Source of the DNA: Nipponacmea schrenckii
Lineage: Eukaryota > Mollusca > Gastropoda > Lottiidae
Reading direction: 5' to 3'
Assembly: GCA_030562195.1 (NCBI GenBank)
Contig: CM060199.1
Span: 16,264,338-16,328,337, forward strand
DNA length: 64,000 nt
Both the position numbers and the translations under genes were made by a program. The notes beneath the pieces were generated by a model. That model did no database searches. It had not been told where the DNA came from and saw only the letters and a program-made list of their open reading frames with translations. Position 1 is the stretch's first letter. Every line of letters starts with the position of its first letter. Shown here in pieces: positions 1 to 12,336 of the stretch.

Positions 1-204
1 TACTTTATATCCATTCGAGTATTTGGGATAAAAGAAATTCGGGAATATTTGTCAGATCAGTTTTTTTACAACTACATAGGATATAGTTAAAGTGTAATCT
101 ACCACAGACTGTACACGTGTTAATGTTACCACATACATGTATGTTATATTGCTACTTTGGATGGGCTGTGAAGTTTTCCATTGTTTTTGTATTTTTTTTT
201 CCAG

Positions 205-269
205 TGCCTAGTAATCGACAACCACAATTTTCAACCATGAGCCTAATTCTTGAAATGGAAATATTGTAA
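205..269 (+). CDS. candidate 3'-terminal exon of an unknown gene (partial)
   Basis: A long T-rich tract ending in CAG at 202-204 is followed by 20 open codons and TAA at 267-269. An AATAAA lies at 382-387, a normal distance for a poly(A) signal. The gene, if real, would enter from the left of the window. The peptide is too short to recognise, so this rests only on splice-acceptor and poly(A) context and may be chance. Confidence 0.18.
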
Positions 270-389
270 ACCGGTAACTAATTTCTAAATGATAGAAATG
301 TTAAAGTCATTTCAAGGTCCCGTGACTAGAGTCTATAAGCATTGATTTATTTACCATTATCTCAACTTTTCTGTGTGATTCAATAAACA

Positions 390-2380
390 ATATACTAACC
401 ACCCTGCTTGGAGAGGTAGCATTTTAGTTCACCCTACTACATAGTTGATGGTAGATATAATGTTGCTATGGTTAAACTTTGTGCGTTTGTCATTTCTAGA
501 TATATATGATTACGTACGTATAAATTACTGAGTCTTTCCCATTGAAAATAGAATTGTTGCAAAATATGAATTTTTTCTCCAAACTGTAAGGATCTTTACA
601 CAGCAAGCTGTTTGTAATACATCATTACCCTTAGTCACAGACAACAATACAACCTACGTGAAAAATTCTAATCTCATGCAATCAGCATAAACGAATTTCT
701 AATTATGTTTCAAATGACATATCCGATTACTTAAAGCTCAGTAGGGTTGGAAACATTTAATCTACCCCCTGTATAGAACTCAACAATAGAACATAATATG
801 AGTTATTCTATCTATTTCAATGATAATTTCAAGGGAAATATTTTATTTATAAGCAAATAAATCAGGATGTCAACTTATAAGGAAAATTCTCCGAAAAAAA
901 ATTGACATTTTTACGATTTATTTCACTGACACGGGATAAATAAATAATAAGAGTGTGTGTATTGTAAATCTACTTTTCAATTATTTCAATGAAATGCATA
1001 AATTGATTTATGGAAATTGCGTCACCTCAATATCATTGAATGTAATATTTTAGTGGTATTGACAATCATTCATTATCATGGGTGATGAATTTAAAACTTT
1101 TCTTGCAAATAACACACTGATAATTATCACAAATTATTATTTTATATATTAGATAAATCATTAAAATTTATGAAGACACTGTTGAAATTGAACGCAGTTG
1201 TGTAATACTGAACCTCCTAAGAACCCCACAAAATATCAGGATGTACAATTGCCGATAGACATAGATTGTTTGTATATACGCTCATTTGTGACCGTCGGTA
1301 GCATTATTTCGTGACATTTGTCGTTCATGCCAACAACTTTCAGCAAACGGAAGAATCTGATCATGGTTACTGGATGAATTCGACTTTCAGACCATCGACG
1401 ACTATTGCCACCAGTTGTTTAATTACTTTCAAGCTCGTTCTTCTGTTACAGACTTAAACTAAATACCAGCTTCACTCAAGCCACACGACTGAATTCATTT
1501 TTAATTTATCGTAGTAAAATGTGTTTTGACGTCTCAGGTGATAGAGAGATTCTTATCAAATGATGAAACTTACTTTTAATTTATTTATCATAATAACACG
1601 GATCAAATTGTTAATTTTAATTTTCTTTGATGTTGAGTTACCAATTGTTATTACTCCATGCATGAGCTGTATTTTTTATAATCTCTCCCTTACGACGCCC
1701 TTTATGACGATAATTTAAGTGACGTATAACATTAGCTACCCCCTCTCAGGTGTATGATTTTACTAGTAGGCCTATATAATCTCTGTTTCAATGCTCTATA
1801 TATTTATGTTTTCTGTAATTAAGGTTATAAATATCTTTGCAGGCAGTGATGTGCTTAGTTGTCATTTCAATATGATATTCTAATAAAAAAAAAACACTTG
1901 CATACGGAAATATTGGGTCTGAATAAGATCATTAGGCAAACTAGTTTAGTTCCTATTTCCCGACTAATCTTGGCAAAACAGGGCCTCGAAAACCGGAAAT
2001 TTATACCTGAAAAAATGTCATTCATAAATTAGTTTTTCGTCAATGTAAAAGCTTTCTATTATTTCTAATATATTATTAAAGAAATTGTTTAAGACGAGAA
2101 GATCTAATTATATGTAACATTATGAAGTGGCGTGCTGTGTTTTAGAATTACTGACTGTAGGTAAGTTAGTTTGATTTTATCGCAAAGATGAATATCCGGG
2201 GTGGTCTTGAACTAAATCTGACAGTAAAGAATTTACCATTTGAAACCAGCTGACGGAGAAGAGAGCAAGTTTTCACAACGAGCAACCTAGGTTGTCTGTT
2301 TTAATCAAATTTAAATTCCATCCTTCTGCACAATTAGACTTCAAAGCAGCCGTGAGAAATCTTTACAAAATAACATTTTT
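390..2380. other. AT-rich DNA, nothing recognised
   Basis: No coding exon, repeat unit or RNA gene could be recognised on either strand. Short open stretches lack coding character and splice context. Confidence 0.5.
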
Positions 2381-3586
2381 TATACGCCCACATGAATATG
2401 TGGACGTATATTGTCGTGGCCCCTGTCCGTCCGTCGGTCCGTCAACATTTGTTGTAGACACTATAGAAGCTGCAATTTTATATGGCGGTCAACTTTGATT
2501 TTGACGATTTTTTGATGAAAGGTTTTTGAGTTATTGCCCCTGCCTCTATATTTATTGTAGACACAATAGAAGCTACAATTTTCTATGGGTTTTAATGAAA
2601 GCATTTTAATTGATAAGACGGCGGTCAAGTTCGAAATTGAAGATTTTTCGATGAACGGTTTTTGAGTTATTGCCCTTGACCTAGTTACATCACATCAAAA
2701 TTTATTGCTGATGCAATAGAAGCTACAATTTTCAATGGGTTTGAATGAAACTTGGTATGATCATTGGAATTGATAAGGCGGTGGTCAAGTTCGAATTTGA
2801 CAATTTTTCGATGAACAGTTCATTAGTAATTGCACTTGACTAAGTAAAATTTTGGAAAAATTCCTTTGTTGAAGACACTAAGAAGCTACAATTTTCTATG
2901 GATTTCAATGAAACTTGGTTTAAGCATTGGAATTGATAAGACGGCGGTCAAGTTCGAATTTGAAGATTTTTCGAAAATTGGTTTTTGAGTTAATGCCCTT
3001 GACTAAGTAAGATTGCATCAAAATTTTAATGTGGGTGCAATAAAACCACAATTTTCTATGGATCTTTTTTCAAACTTGGTGTGAGCATTGGAATTATTAA
3101 GACGGCAGTCAAGTTCCCATTTAACGATCTTTTTGGGGAATAGTTTTTGAGTGATTTCCCTTGACTTAGTAAAATCTTGTCAAAATTGAAGTGTTGATGC
3201 AATAAACCTCCAATTTTCACAGGATTTTGATGAAACTTGGTGTGAGCATTTGATTTGATAAGACCTGAGTCAATTTTGAATTTGACAATTTTTCAATTAA
3301 CGATTATGAGTTATTGCCCTTGACTTTGTAAAATTGTGTCAAAATTATATTGTTGTTGCAATGAGAAGCTTCAATTTTCAAAGGATTTTGATGGAACTTG
3401 GTTAAGCATCAGAATTGATAAGACAGTAGTAAAGTTTGAATTTGACGACTTTTTTTAATGAATGGTTTTTGGGTTATTGCCCTTGACTTCAATATTCAGT
3501 GAATGTTTTTTGAGTTATTGCTCAATTTATTATTTAAATTCAATTCTGCCAGCGGGCGTATGTTACATTGCTTGGCAAGCTATCTT
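2381..3586 (+). repeat. pearl-like repeat element, copy 1
   Basis: One end is a near-perfect palindrome (TATACGCCCACATG .. TATGTGGACGTATA), followed by a short (GTCC)n tract. The other end reads GCGGGCGTATGTTACATTGCTTGGCAAGCTATCTT, itself containing a TTGCC/GGCAA palindrome. Between lie about seven diverged tandem units of roughly 155-170 bp, each with a 'gaagctacaattttctatgg' block and a 'ttgagttattgcccttgac' block. The layout (hairpin end, tetranucleotide microsatellite, tandem ~160-bp core, second palindromic end) resembles pearl elements of bivalves and Helentron-associated repeats. No protein is encoded. Confidence 0.7.
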
Positions 3587-3689
3587 GATATATTATAATC
3601 ATCAGTGTTAAGGTTTTAAGTCTTGGTTGAATACTTCGATATAAGTAGGGGCTAAAATTCTTCTATGAGCTTTATATAACTATGAGTTG

Positions 3690-4062
3690 TATTAACTCCG
3701 AAATAAAATGAAATGAAATGAATGGAGACTTACTTCCTATTCTTCTGCGCCTAATGGGATGATGAATATAGAGGCAACGCCATGCAGGGTGCAATAAGGG
3801 CAATTTTTTCAGATATAGCAGTATTAGCCTGCGCTATTTTCAACTGTTGAGGGATTTTCAACCTGCACAGCCTGTAGCACACGGGATTTACCATCTCATC
3901 CGAAGGACTAGACGCTTTTTCCATGTCAGCTCAAACCAGTTTGAAAAGATAGCTTGCCAGGCAAGGTAACATACGCCCATCTCGACCTTTGCCAGGATCC
4001 TCAGGTTAGCGAGCAAGTGTCTAACTCCCTGAGCCTCCGCGCCTCCTTTGTATACACTCCTT
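3690..4062 (-). repeat. tRNA-derived SINE, copy 1, interrupted by a pearl end
   Basis: On the minus strand the head (about 4062-3985) carries an A-box-like GGCTCAGGGAGTTAG and a weak B-box region. The body (about 3930-3750) matches the SINEs at 59.9, 61.9 and 62.9 kb, including 'GACATGGAAAAAGCGTCTAGTC', and the tail ends in repeated ATTTC. Head and body are separated by about 38 bp (3944-3981) identical to the GATAGCTTGCC end of the pearl-like elements. Confidence 0.65.
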
Positions 4063-7000
4063 TCTGTTTGATGAACTACAAAATAATTGGGTTACAATTT
4101 AATAAGCACTAAATACAAGAACAAATAGGTAATAAAGGCATCAAAACATAAATTGCCAAGATTGTATCATATATTAATGCGACTAATAATTTGAATGCAA
4201 TGCCAAGCTAATACAATGACTACAATAGCAACATTCCTTGCATCCAAGAAATCTGTAAATGCAATGATTTGACTGGATTGCACGTTAGTGAATAAAACCA
4301 ATAAGTACTCTCAACAGAAATACTATACATGTCAAGGTATACGACGTAGTTCGTAAAATTTCGAAATTGTGAATGATGTTTCATTTATATATTCTTGCCG
4401 CCTATTAAATGCAAAGAATAGATGTATGTAATCATTTAAAAAAAAGAAAAGTAGACTACTGTATTCACAAAATAAAACCCTACCATCATTGACAACTGAA
4501 GATTTTTCAAGAAATACAATTTCATATGTCTATGAACGAAGGTGGTATTTCGATTTTCTTTTTTTTTTTTGAAAATTCATAATGTTTGATAAAATATTCA
4601 TATCATTCGCCATCATCTTTGTGGATATCTTGATTTTTTTCTTTTCCTTCAGGCCCCCTATCAAGAATTACCATCTCATCCATAATTTGTCAGTTTGAAA
4701 TAATAATTATCACACAAAAGCTAGGCGACTTTTATCTTGAGCGCTGTAATTTACCAATAAATCACCAAAAGGCAATTGGGGTTTTCACAAGGCGACGTCA
4801 TGTCCCCTAACCAATTGATCTTCACGTCGTGTCTGTTTCAATTTGCTTGACGTGGGTAAGGTAATGAGTACCTTCAGTAATTCTGAGCATAAAATAGGGC
4901 GGTCAAGATACCCGTATGATTGTTGGCAGTTTAATGATTTTCTCTGTTGGAATAGCTTCTCATGTTACAACTTAGAGAATTAATATCTTAGACTCAAGTC
5001 AGCTTTGTCGTCGATGAATTCAGAGATCAGCTCTGAAGACCGACTGTTCACAAGAAAATTTTTGGTTGTTTCGTACGAATTGGGCACATTTCTAATAATT
5101 ATAACGACGATAAATTTTTGTAATGCACGTAAATGGAAAAATACCGATATTCAGGGACGTCTTACAACAAAAATGTTTTGTCCAGCTCAGGGAAATGATC
5201 AGTGAAGATAATGATACCCGTGTTGAAATTTGAAATGAGAAATGATGGAGATTATCAAAATGAATAATTTATGGACTATATCGCCCGTATGTAATTATTG
5301 GTAATTCATCAACGATATCTCGTCGTCTAGCACGTCAGGTTCGTAGATACTAAATGAAGCAGTTCTCGTACCTACCTTTAGCTAATGAATAATATATAGG
5401 TTACCCCTTGATGAAATTTGTGATAGCGGAAATAAATCTGATATGGTAATCTGATAGCAGTTGCTATTGCTGTTCTAACATACATACAATGCCCTCTATA
5501 ACAAAATCATGAATATGAAAATTGGAAGTAGTGTTCTCCCATTTTCCTATTTCTTACTACAGTTATGTTATATATGATTATTCTCAAGAAGATTCTAGAT
5601 CATTACATGTATTACCAGCTCACTACCTACAATATTTTTCGCTTTTCCTGAGTTCTTTTCGCGAAGGTATACACCTTACGCTATTTTTTGTTAAGAGTTA
5701 TGCGGTGTGTAACAAGTTGTATATAATGTACATACGTTTATATTCAATTTAAGCTGACATTTTTATATATTTATAAAAATCATGGAGAGGGGTAATATAG
5801 GCGAAGCCTGTTCTCCAATCCTTTTCATAATGAATTTGTGGATTACCTATTGTTTATACAAAAAAAATATATGATTATACATACTACTCTATATACAAAT
5901 AATGCTAAAATACTTAGTTGGTCCAGGAAAGATTCTCGGAGAAATGGGCATATTTATTGAGTGCCTTTGACAAGATCTATGAAGCAACGTTTGGTAAGGA
6001 ATAAGGAGAGTACTACGATTTCAAAAGATACAATTAAAGGGAGTCAACTCCAACAAGTTATTTTCCCAAAATTGACACTTTGTGTTAAAAAAAATTCAGA
6101 CCACAAGAAAATAATATACTTTACTTAGAAAGTTTTCAAGACGAATGGATGATTATTCTTGTAATTGTCGTTTCTTCAGATTTCACTTTAAACCATTTAG
6201 CATTATTTCGAGATTAGTGAAAACGTAGAAGTATTGAGGTGAATGTACTTGAATAGAAAATCGATTCAAAATAAAGCAGACTACTATGAATTCCCTTGAT
6301 CATTAATATATCATTTCTTGACTTGACAGGTTTGATTTTCAATGCTACGTAAGAGACAATACCGATTTTTTTTTACAAGAAAAGGTCAGAAGCCAAATAG
6401 ACAAGGAGATATGTGCTATTTGAAGATGGGATGTGAGCCCGTAGCCTATCAATCTTGCAATTAAATCTAATTAAACACTCATCGTATCAAAATCCGGTAT
6501 TTTTCTCAAATTTCCCTATAGAGTATTAACTTTAATCGGTGTGTATTTGATACAGGAAGCGCGCCAGTTGAGGAAAATGATTTCACTGTAAAATTTGTAA
6601 TGTATACTCCGATTGAGACTTTAGTCTCCGTCATTTGATATGAGATTAATTAAAGGTTTACGTTTTTACACATTCACTGTTGAAAATCACCCGAGAAGTT
6701 TGTCCTCTTGACTAGATCATGGTCACGCTGCCATTAAAAACTAACTCCCTTATCGCGATATTTAGCACGCACAAAAGGTACAATATTACAGTTGAATAAT
6801 ACACATCAAATCTTGATTGACGGGTGTCTAAAAAGGGCTGTCTTTTTAATATTTTAGGAATGGGCAAACAGTGGGGAGGATAATAGATGAATGAATAATC
6901 GAATGAAAGTACGAGCGAATTTCATTTGCTTTGGTTGACTGGACAATCTGGTGTCAGATGCTTTACGAAAAACGTTTGAAGAGTTTTGATACATTTATCT

Positions 7001-7530
7001 GGAAGCAGCATTAAGTCAACTCAGAAATCTAGATCACATCGTTGGTAAAGATGACGCGGATAACTGTAATCTAAATTGTCAATTTGATTTTCAAGTTTCA
7101 TTTTTTGAATGAGTTATAAGGACTTTAGTCCCTTCTATTTTTAGAAATCCTTTTTCTCCCTTCCTTTGGGGGTTTTTGCATGCCCATTTTTGACTAATTT
7201 TTGGTCTAGATTTGAAATCTGATGTCTGAAATTGCATTTTCTTTCAGAATTTCTGAGATAATGAGAAATTTAATTGGCGGAAGGTTATTTCTAAAAATAG
7301 TGGTTTTGTGTGCAGTGACAGTCAAGCGGATGTTGATAAAATGTAGTGGTTTACTTTCATTTTGTTTAGTTCAAAATTTTCATGGTCATGCTATATTGGA
7401 TTTTTTGTACAGAAACCAAGTATTGGCCTGGCTTTCATGTGAAACGAGATTTCTGGAAAAAGTTCTAGAAGGTTGAATTTTGTGATTTAACATGGAAATA
7501 GATGGCAAATGAATTAGTGGACTAAGTCCA
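4063..7530. other. AT-rich intergenic DNA, nothing recognised
   Basis: Short open frames (for example around 5005-5205, 5522-5752 and 7222-7476, plus strand) have no recognisable motif, no splice context and AT-driven composition. I see no gene or repeat I can support. Confidence 0.5.
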
Positions 7531-7537
7531 TAATACT

Positions 7538-9445
7538 CACTGAGAACCCCAGATGGGTCAAATGACCCGGAAAAAGTGGGTCCACCACTCTTTTACTCAT
7601 CCCTTGTGTCATATGACTCATGTTGTGGGTCATTTTTAAGCACATTGGCGTAACTGATTATACTTGACTCATTAGCAGAGTCATTGGACTCAACGGTGAC
7701 CAAATGACTCGATCAATGAGTCGAGTTGACTCAAATGAACGCAAGTGAGTCAATTTACCCATAAGGCCCATATTGTTATATTTTTATTTTAATTCCTACA
7801 AGTGGTTTGTTCAATATTGTTTTTTACATGGTCTATTGTTTATCCGCAAGTTCAAAACTAAGAGATTTCATGTCGTTTGAATTTTTTTTTAATGCCAGGC
7901 TATATGAAATGAACTAAATCAGAAAAGTAATAAGCGCAGTTGATGTTTATTAATCTGTCTTCAATGATAATTTTGATGAAAATTTGATGGAGTCCTACTA
8001 TTCTGCACTAGTTTGGGCTAACTGTGCACGGGCAAATACCTTTCAGTGTGCATTTAGGGAACACAGATATCTTTGACGTGTGGTACATAAATATGACGTC
8101 GTTAGGCTCTGACGTCATTTTCGTACCACAAAATTCGAAAATGAGTCGTTTGCACCCAAGCAGACTACAGCAGTAGGAATAAAAAAAGGTGAGAATTGTT
8201 TTTCTTTATTGTTTTTCAAAGTGGCCTTGGTTAAGGATTAGGGTTAGTTAGGGCTAAGGTTTGGTAGAGTTAAAATGCAGTGGAAGTGGAACTAACAATG
8301 TTTTAAAAGAAGTTTGGGGTCTCTAACCGTGGTAGATACCTGCCCCTGCCCCTGGTACAGCTTAGCTTAGTAGATCTATAATTAATAAAGTAAGGATTCA
8401 AATTCGGTAGTATGAATGTGTGACCCAGAAACATTCTTATCTTTTGTCTCTAGAGCTTCAAGACTTAAACACGAATACGGTACCGTACTAAGAGGATTTC
8501 AATGTTTTCTTTGACAATATGTAAGCTTATTCTGTATTGTACTTTTACTTTTAGGGATATAGGTGATGCAGTATTGCTGTCAGAGCTGTTGAAGAAAAGA
8601 CTGCTTTTTATTAGCGCTACGAAAAAGGTATGTGTTTATTTTGACGAAACAAAACTACCAGTGGCGTAATAAATACAGGCATATCAGTACAGGCCATATA
8701 ACCTTGCCTGGTCAACCATGTGCCTAGATATAGGGCTACTGAATACATTTACATTCGGCTTCTCCCTTGTCGTCCCCTTTTATATTTTATGAATTGATAC
8801 CTGGGACGTTTTTTTGTGGGTTGATTTCTAGATATTGATAAATTTATTTTCAGAAGCCTCCTCAAATCAAATATCCAGTCATCATACATAATGGTAACCA
8901 ATTTGACCAAGGAACTCCTGAGAACCGCTTGTTTGCAGAGCCCTTATTGGATTTCAACCAAGCTGTCGAGTGCCTCTTAGCTTCATAATATGTATCCAAA
9001 ATGAGTTATCCAAAAAATCGGACATGACACTTCAATAGTTGATCTTGACTTATATATTTTTGGCTATTTATTATTGTTATACATGTATGTTCTGATAATT
9101 CTTGAATAAAATTCTGTTTTTCAGACTTTACCGTTTAATTGTTCATATTTTTCAGACCTTTAGTGCACGGAATAAGTCAATATTCAAGTTTCTCAGGGAT
9201 CATGACGCGAAATGAGTCAGTGTGTACTCACGCGGCGAGTCAAATGACTCACTATGAGTATATGGTTACTCATTACATGAGTCAAATTAGGCATCGGCAG
9301 GGACTCGTTTTTCTGAGTCAACTGACTCATCTGGACAAGTCAAATGACTCATTATGAATGTATTATTACTCATTACCTGAGTCAAATTAGGCATCGCTAA
9401 AGACTCATTTTTCTGAGTCAAATGACTCAACTGGGGTTCTCAGTG
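7538..9445 (+). mobile_element. CACTG-ended DNA transposon with AP-1-like subterminal repeats
   Basis: The ends are inverted repeats of about 45 bp: CACTGAGAACCCCAG at 7538 and its complement CTGGGGTTCTCAGTG at 9431-9445, with similarity continuing inward. Both flanks show CT beside the ends, a possible 2-bp target duplication. Both subterminal arms (about 7550-7755 and 9180-9430) are packed with TGASTCA palindromes. Terminal CACTG resembles CACTA/EnSpm-type elements, but no transposase catalytic domain could be identified, so the superfamily is an inference. Two candidate exons of an internal gene lie at 8555-8627 and 8854-8988. Confidence 0.75.
8555..8988 (+). CDS. two-exon gene fragment inside the CACTG element, unknown product
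   Basis: Exon 8555-8627 follows a pyrimidine tract and TTAG and ends at AAG|GTATGT. Exon 8854-8988 follows TTTTCAG and ends in TAA at 8986-8988. Joined, they keep one open frame of about 68 residues (DIGDAVLLSELLKKRLLF .. and .. YPVIIHNGNQFDQG .. ECLLAS, stop). Upstream exons must exist or are lost: the frame is open at its left end and the only nearby ATG (about 8140) stops quickly. I do not recognise the protein. It may be the C-terminus of the element's own protein or a captured host fragment. Confidence 0.4.
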
Positions 9446-10045
9446 CTCCTTTAAAGAGGATTTAATGAGTTATCCCCCTTCTCTGTACTATACTTCAGTT
9501 CATGTTGGTGGAAAAACACAAGCTTTTCTACCTAACTACTGACAATAACATTTCTTTGGGGAAGATAGTGGGTAATAGGACTGCTCAGTATAACTCATTT
9601 AAATAATGGAAACGTATGGATAGGTTCAGATTCGATAGCATTAAATTTATATCTAGAACAAGTTGTGGAGAGGAAATTTGAAAAAAAAACTATACAAAAA
9701 CTTAAAAATTAAACTTTAATTCTTTACATGTATTTAAGAAAACTCTGCTTTCAATGTGATTATTGGTATGCATCTATAAATACTACCATACTTTTTACCA
9801 TTGTAATTAAGGGGGCGAAATAATCTTGGCTGATATTAACCGCTATCATTTGTGCAAACATCCTTTGTTTCTTCTAAGTGTTGTAAGACGCACCATCTTG
9901 GACACACATGGTTTCTTATGGAGGTATATCGTTGCCTAAATTCTCGATTGTGTTGCAGCTTTAAAATACCATTGTCGTCTTTTTGTAAAAATTCAATGTA
10001 TTCCAAAATCCAATGAAATATCACATGAATTCATATAACATTGTA
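9446..10045. other. spacer, nothing recognised
   Basis: Lies between the CACTG element and the Gypsy remnant. A 62-codon minus-strand frame (10024-9836) has no recognisable domain. The left part of the Gypsy element may extend into this stretch beyond recognition. Confidence 0.4.
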
Positions 10046-11770
10046 GAGTTTTGGAATCATCTATAACAAAGATGATGAAATTTCGAGACTTAGAAAATGT
10101 ATTCGAAAAAATAGTGGGAAAAATTGTCCTTTACAATATAGATCAGTGCGAAATGAATTTACAATATTAAGTAAACTCCTTTTGAGTGACACTAGAATAG
10201 TTGGTTCAAAAAGTTATAGAAAACGTGTTATAAATCTAGTGCATGAAGGACATCAAGGAAAAGTTAAATGTACCCTAAACAAAGAATGAGATCAAAATTA
10301 TGGTGATCTGGTGTCGACAAAGAAATTGAGAGAAAATGAAGAACTTGTCATCAACTTCAACTTGTTGGTCAAACAACACAACCTGAACCAATCCACAGTA
10401 CAAAACTACCTACTAAACCTTGGCAAGACTTAAAAGCTGATTATTTTAGGTCCATTACCGGATGGAAAATCAGTATTTTAGTCGGTTTTATGAAGTTAAA
10501 ATAATGAAGACTGTTATGTCAAAGACAAATATTGATTCAATGGATGATATGTTTACAATTCATGGATATCCTGTTACTTTAAAAACTGATAATAGATCCA
10601 TGTTTGCATCAGATGAATTTGAACGCTATTTGGAAATTTCAATAGTGCATCGAAAGTCTACCCCTTATTGGCCTCAAGCAAATGGAGAAGTTGAGAGACA
10701 AAACAGGTCTTTAATAAAATATTTGAAATGTATTCATTCTGAAGATAATCGGAAAAATTTTCATCAGGAACTTAATAAATTCATGATTGCATACACATCC
10801 ACAACACATATTATGGTATGAGTCCTACTGAATTGCTGTAAAATAGGAAGATTAAAACTAGAATCGTGGAATTAATATGGATAGACGTGTGGATAACTCA
10901 AGTATTTTGGATCATGATATGGAAAATAAACAGAAAGTAAAAGACCATGCAGATAAACGTGGACTTGTGCAAATTTGTGATATTAAAATTTGTGATAAAG
11001 TGGTAATATTACAAAAACGTTGAAATAACTTGTCTGCAAAGTTTTAAAAAATGCGATTTATATAGTAATTGAGAAATTTGGTTCTTTTACAAAATTGTGA
11101 AACTTGTGTTAAATACACTATAAATATAAATCATGTGAGAAATTATTACAATGGAAGAAAATATTGATTTCGATTCTGAAAAAAAGAAGGAAATAGTGAA
11201 TACCGACTGCCCCCCCCCCCCCAGAAACGCCCCCCCCCCCCCAAATTTTCGGCTCGATCATATTCGGGCGAAAATCTTGAGTCTTCTTGTTTTTTTTTTT
11301 TAGAAAAATTCGGGAACAAATCTCTCAGGAACCCCCTGTTTCAAAACCTCCCGTACGCCGATGATCATAAAAGTGTTATTAAGGAACGCTCTAATTTTGA
11401 AGATGTTGTTAATGATGATGTTTTTGAAAATCCTTCAAACTGTATTAACTGATGATTACAATGATATTGATGGTTGTAATATTGATATTGATGCTAAAAT
11501 TACTAGTCAGAGTGAAACTGAAACTTTATATGTCAATAAACAAAATAATGTTAGAAGTGGTAAACGTAAGACACGCTTACTAAAATATTTCAATGATTAC
11601 GAGCTCTATTAATCTTTAGAATAGTGAAATTGATACTAATATGTCAATATTTTGGTAATAATGTTTATATGTTTTCCACAATCCACCGTTAAATGACTAA
11701 ATTACATTGTTTTTTTTCTAAATATGGTTCATTTCTAAATTATAATTTTAGTTGACTAAAAAAGGAGGGA
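10046..11770 (+). pseudogene. decayed Ty3/Gypsy retrotransposon, integrase region
   Basis: Fragments in several frames read in order as the end of a Gypsy-type polyprotein. There is an integrase zinc-binding region (about 10120-10370, with HEGHQGK and a later CHQLQLVGQ in another frame). The catalytic core follows (10462-10821, LKTDNRSMF .. EFERYL .. WPQANGEVERQNRSL), holding the second D and the catalytic-glutamate region. A tail near 11500-11612 (RSGKRKTRLLKYF, stop) resembles the usual basic C-terminus. Frameshifts and stops separate these pieces and a C-rich insert of about 150 bp (11205-11360) breaks the 3' part, so the element is dead. Protease and reverse transcriptase are not visible and no 5' LTR was found. 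Confidence 0.75.
11205..11245 (+). repeat. two poly-C tracts
   Basis: Two runs of about 14 C each, separated by AGAAACG, lie within the decayed Gypsy element. Such tracts are prone to length error and could form G-quadruplexes on the minus strand. Confidence 0.8.
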
Positions 11771-12336
11771 TGTAGTGTTCAGCATTAATATGTAATGCTA
11801 GTATTCCTTTTCTTTGTTGTTTCGATATAACTGCGTTTCCACTTAAAATTGTGAAGTAAAGCTAAAGCCAGCTTTATTGCCGAACACGCTGAGTTTCCAC
11901 TTAGTTTATCCGGTTCCCGAACCAATTTAGTCTCTTGACAGGTTGCGATGTACAAGACTACTAATCTTGCGTGTGAGACCAAAAAACTAGTACTTCTCTA
12001 TAGCCGAACGAGAAAAAGCCGGCTTTTTGCGTTTCCACTTGTTTAAAAACCCGGCTTTAAAGCTAGCTTTCATATGGCCCCCGATAAAATTGCCGAACGC
12101 AAAAAGGTGGGTTTTCGGTTCCCGAACCGTAATGGTCCGGCAATTAAACAAGTGGAAACACAGAAAAGCTCGCTTAAAGCCGGTTTTTTGGCAAAGTGGA
12201 AACACGGTTATATATTACCAGATGAATATGTACATAGTAGTCATAGTTGTACGAAACCGTTAGAATGGTGTGCTTTATTGAAACCCAATAATTCATATTT
12301 AATGTTGTAGAGTATTCCTGTTTCAAGAATACTACA
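11771..12336 (+). repeat. 3' LTR of the Gypsy element, split by a MITE
   Basis: A polypurine tract (AAAAAAGGAGGGA) ends at 11770 and is followed at once by TGTAGTGTTCAGC. The matching end, AATACTACA, finishes at 12336, giving TGTAGT..ACTACA termini. A MITE of about 380 bp occupies 11830-12209, so the original LTR was only about 190 bp. No partner LTR is present in the window, so the boundary rests on the polypurine tract and the inverted dinucleotide ends. Confidence 0.55.
11830..12209. mobile_element. MITE with GTTTCCACTT termini nested in the LTR
   Basis: The ends are inverted repeats: TATAACTGCGTTTCCACTT on the left and, reversed, TATAACCGTGTTTCCACTT on the right. The GTTTCCACTT motif and its complement recur inside (near 11893, 12030 and 12150), together with CGGTTCCCGAACC palindromes. 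Overlapping open frames on both strands follow from these inverted repeats and are not genes. The superfamily is not known to me. Confidence 0.6.

Noticed and set aside
11785..12310. Overlapping open frames on both strands around 12.0-12.3 kb
   Set aside because: They read complementary copies of inverted repeats in the nested MITE and carry no domain.
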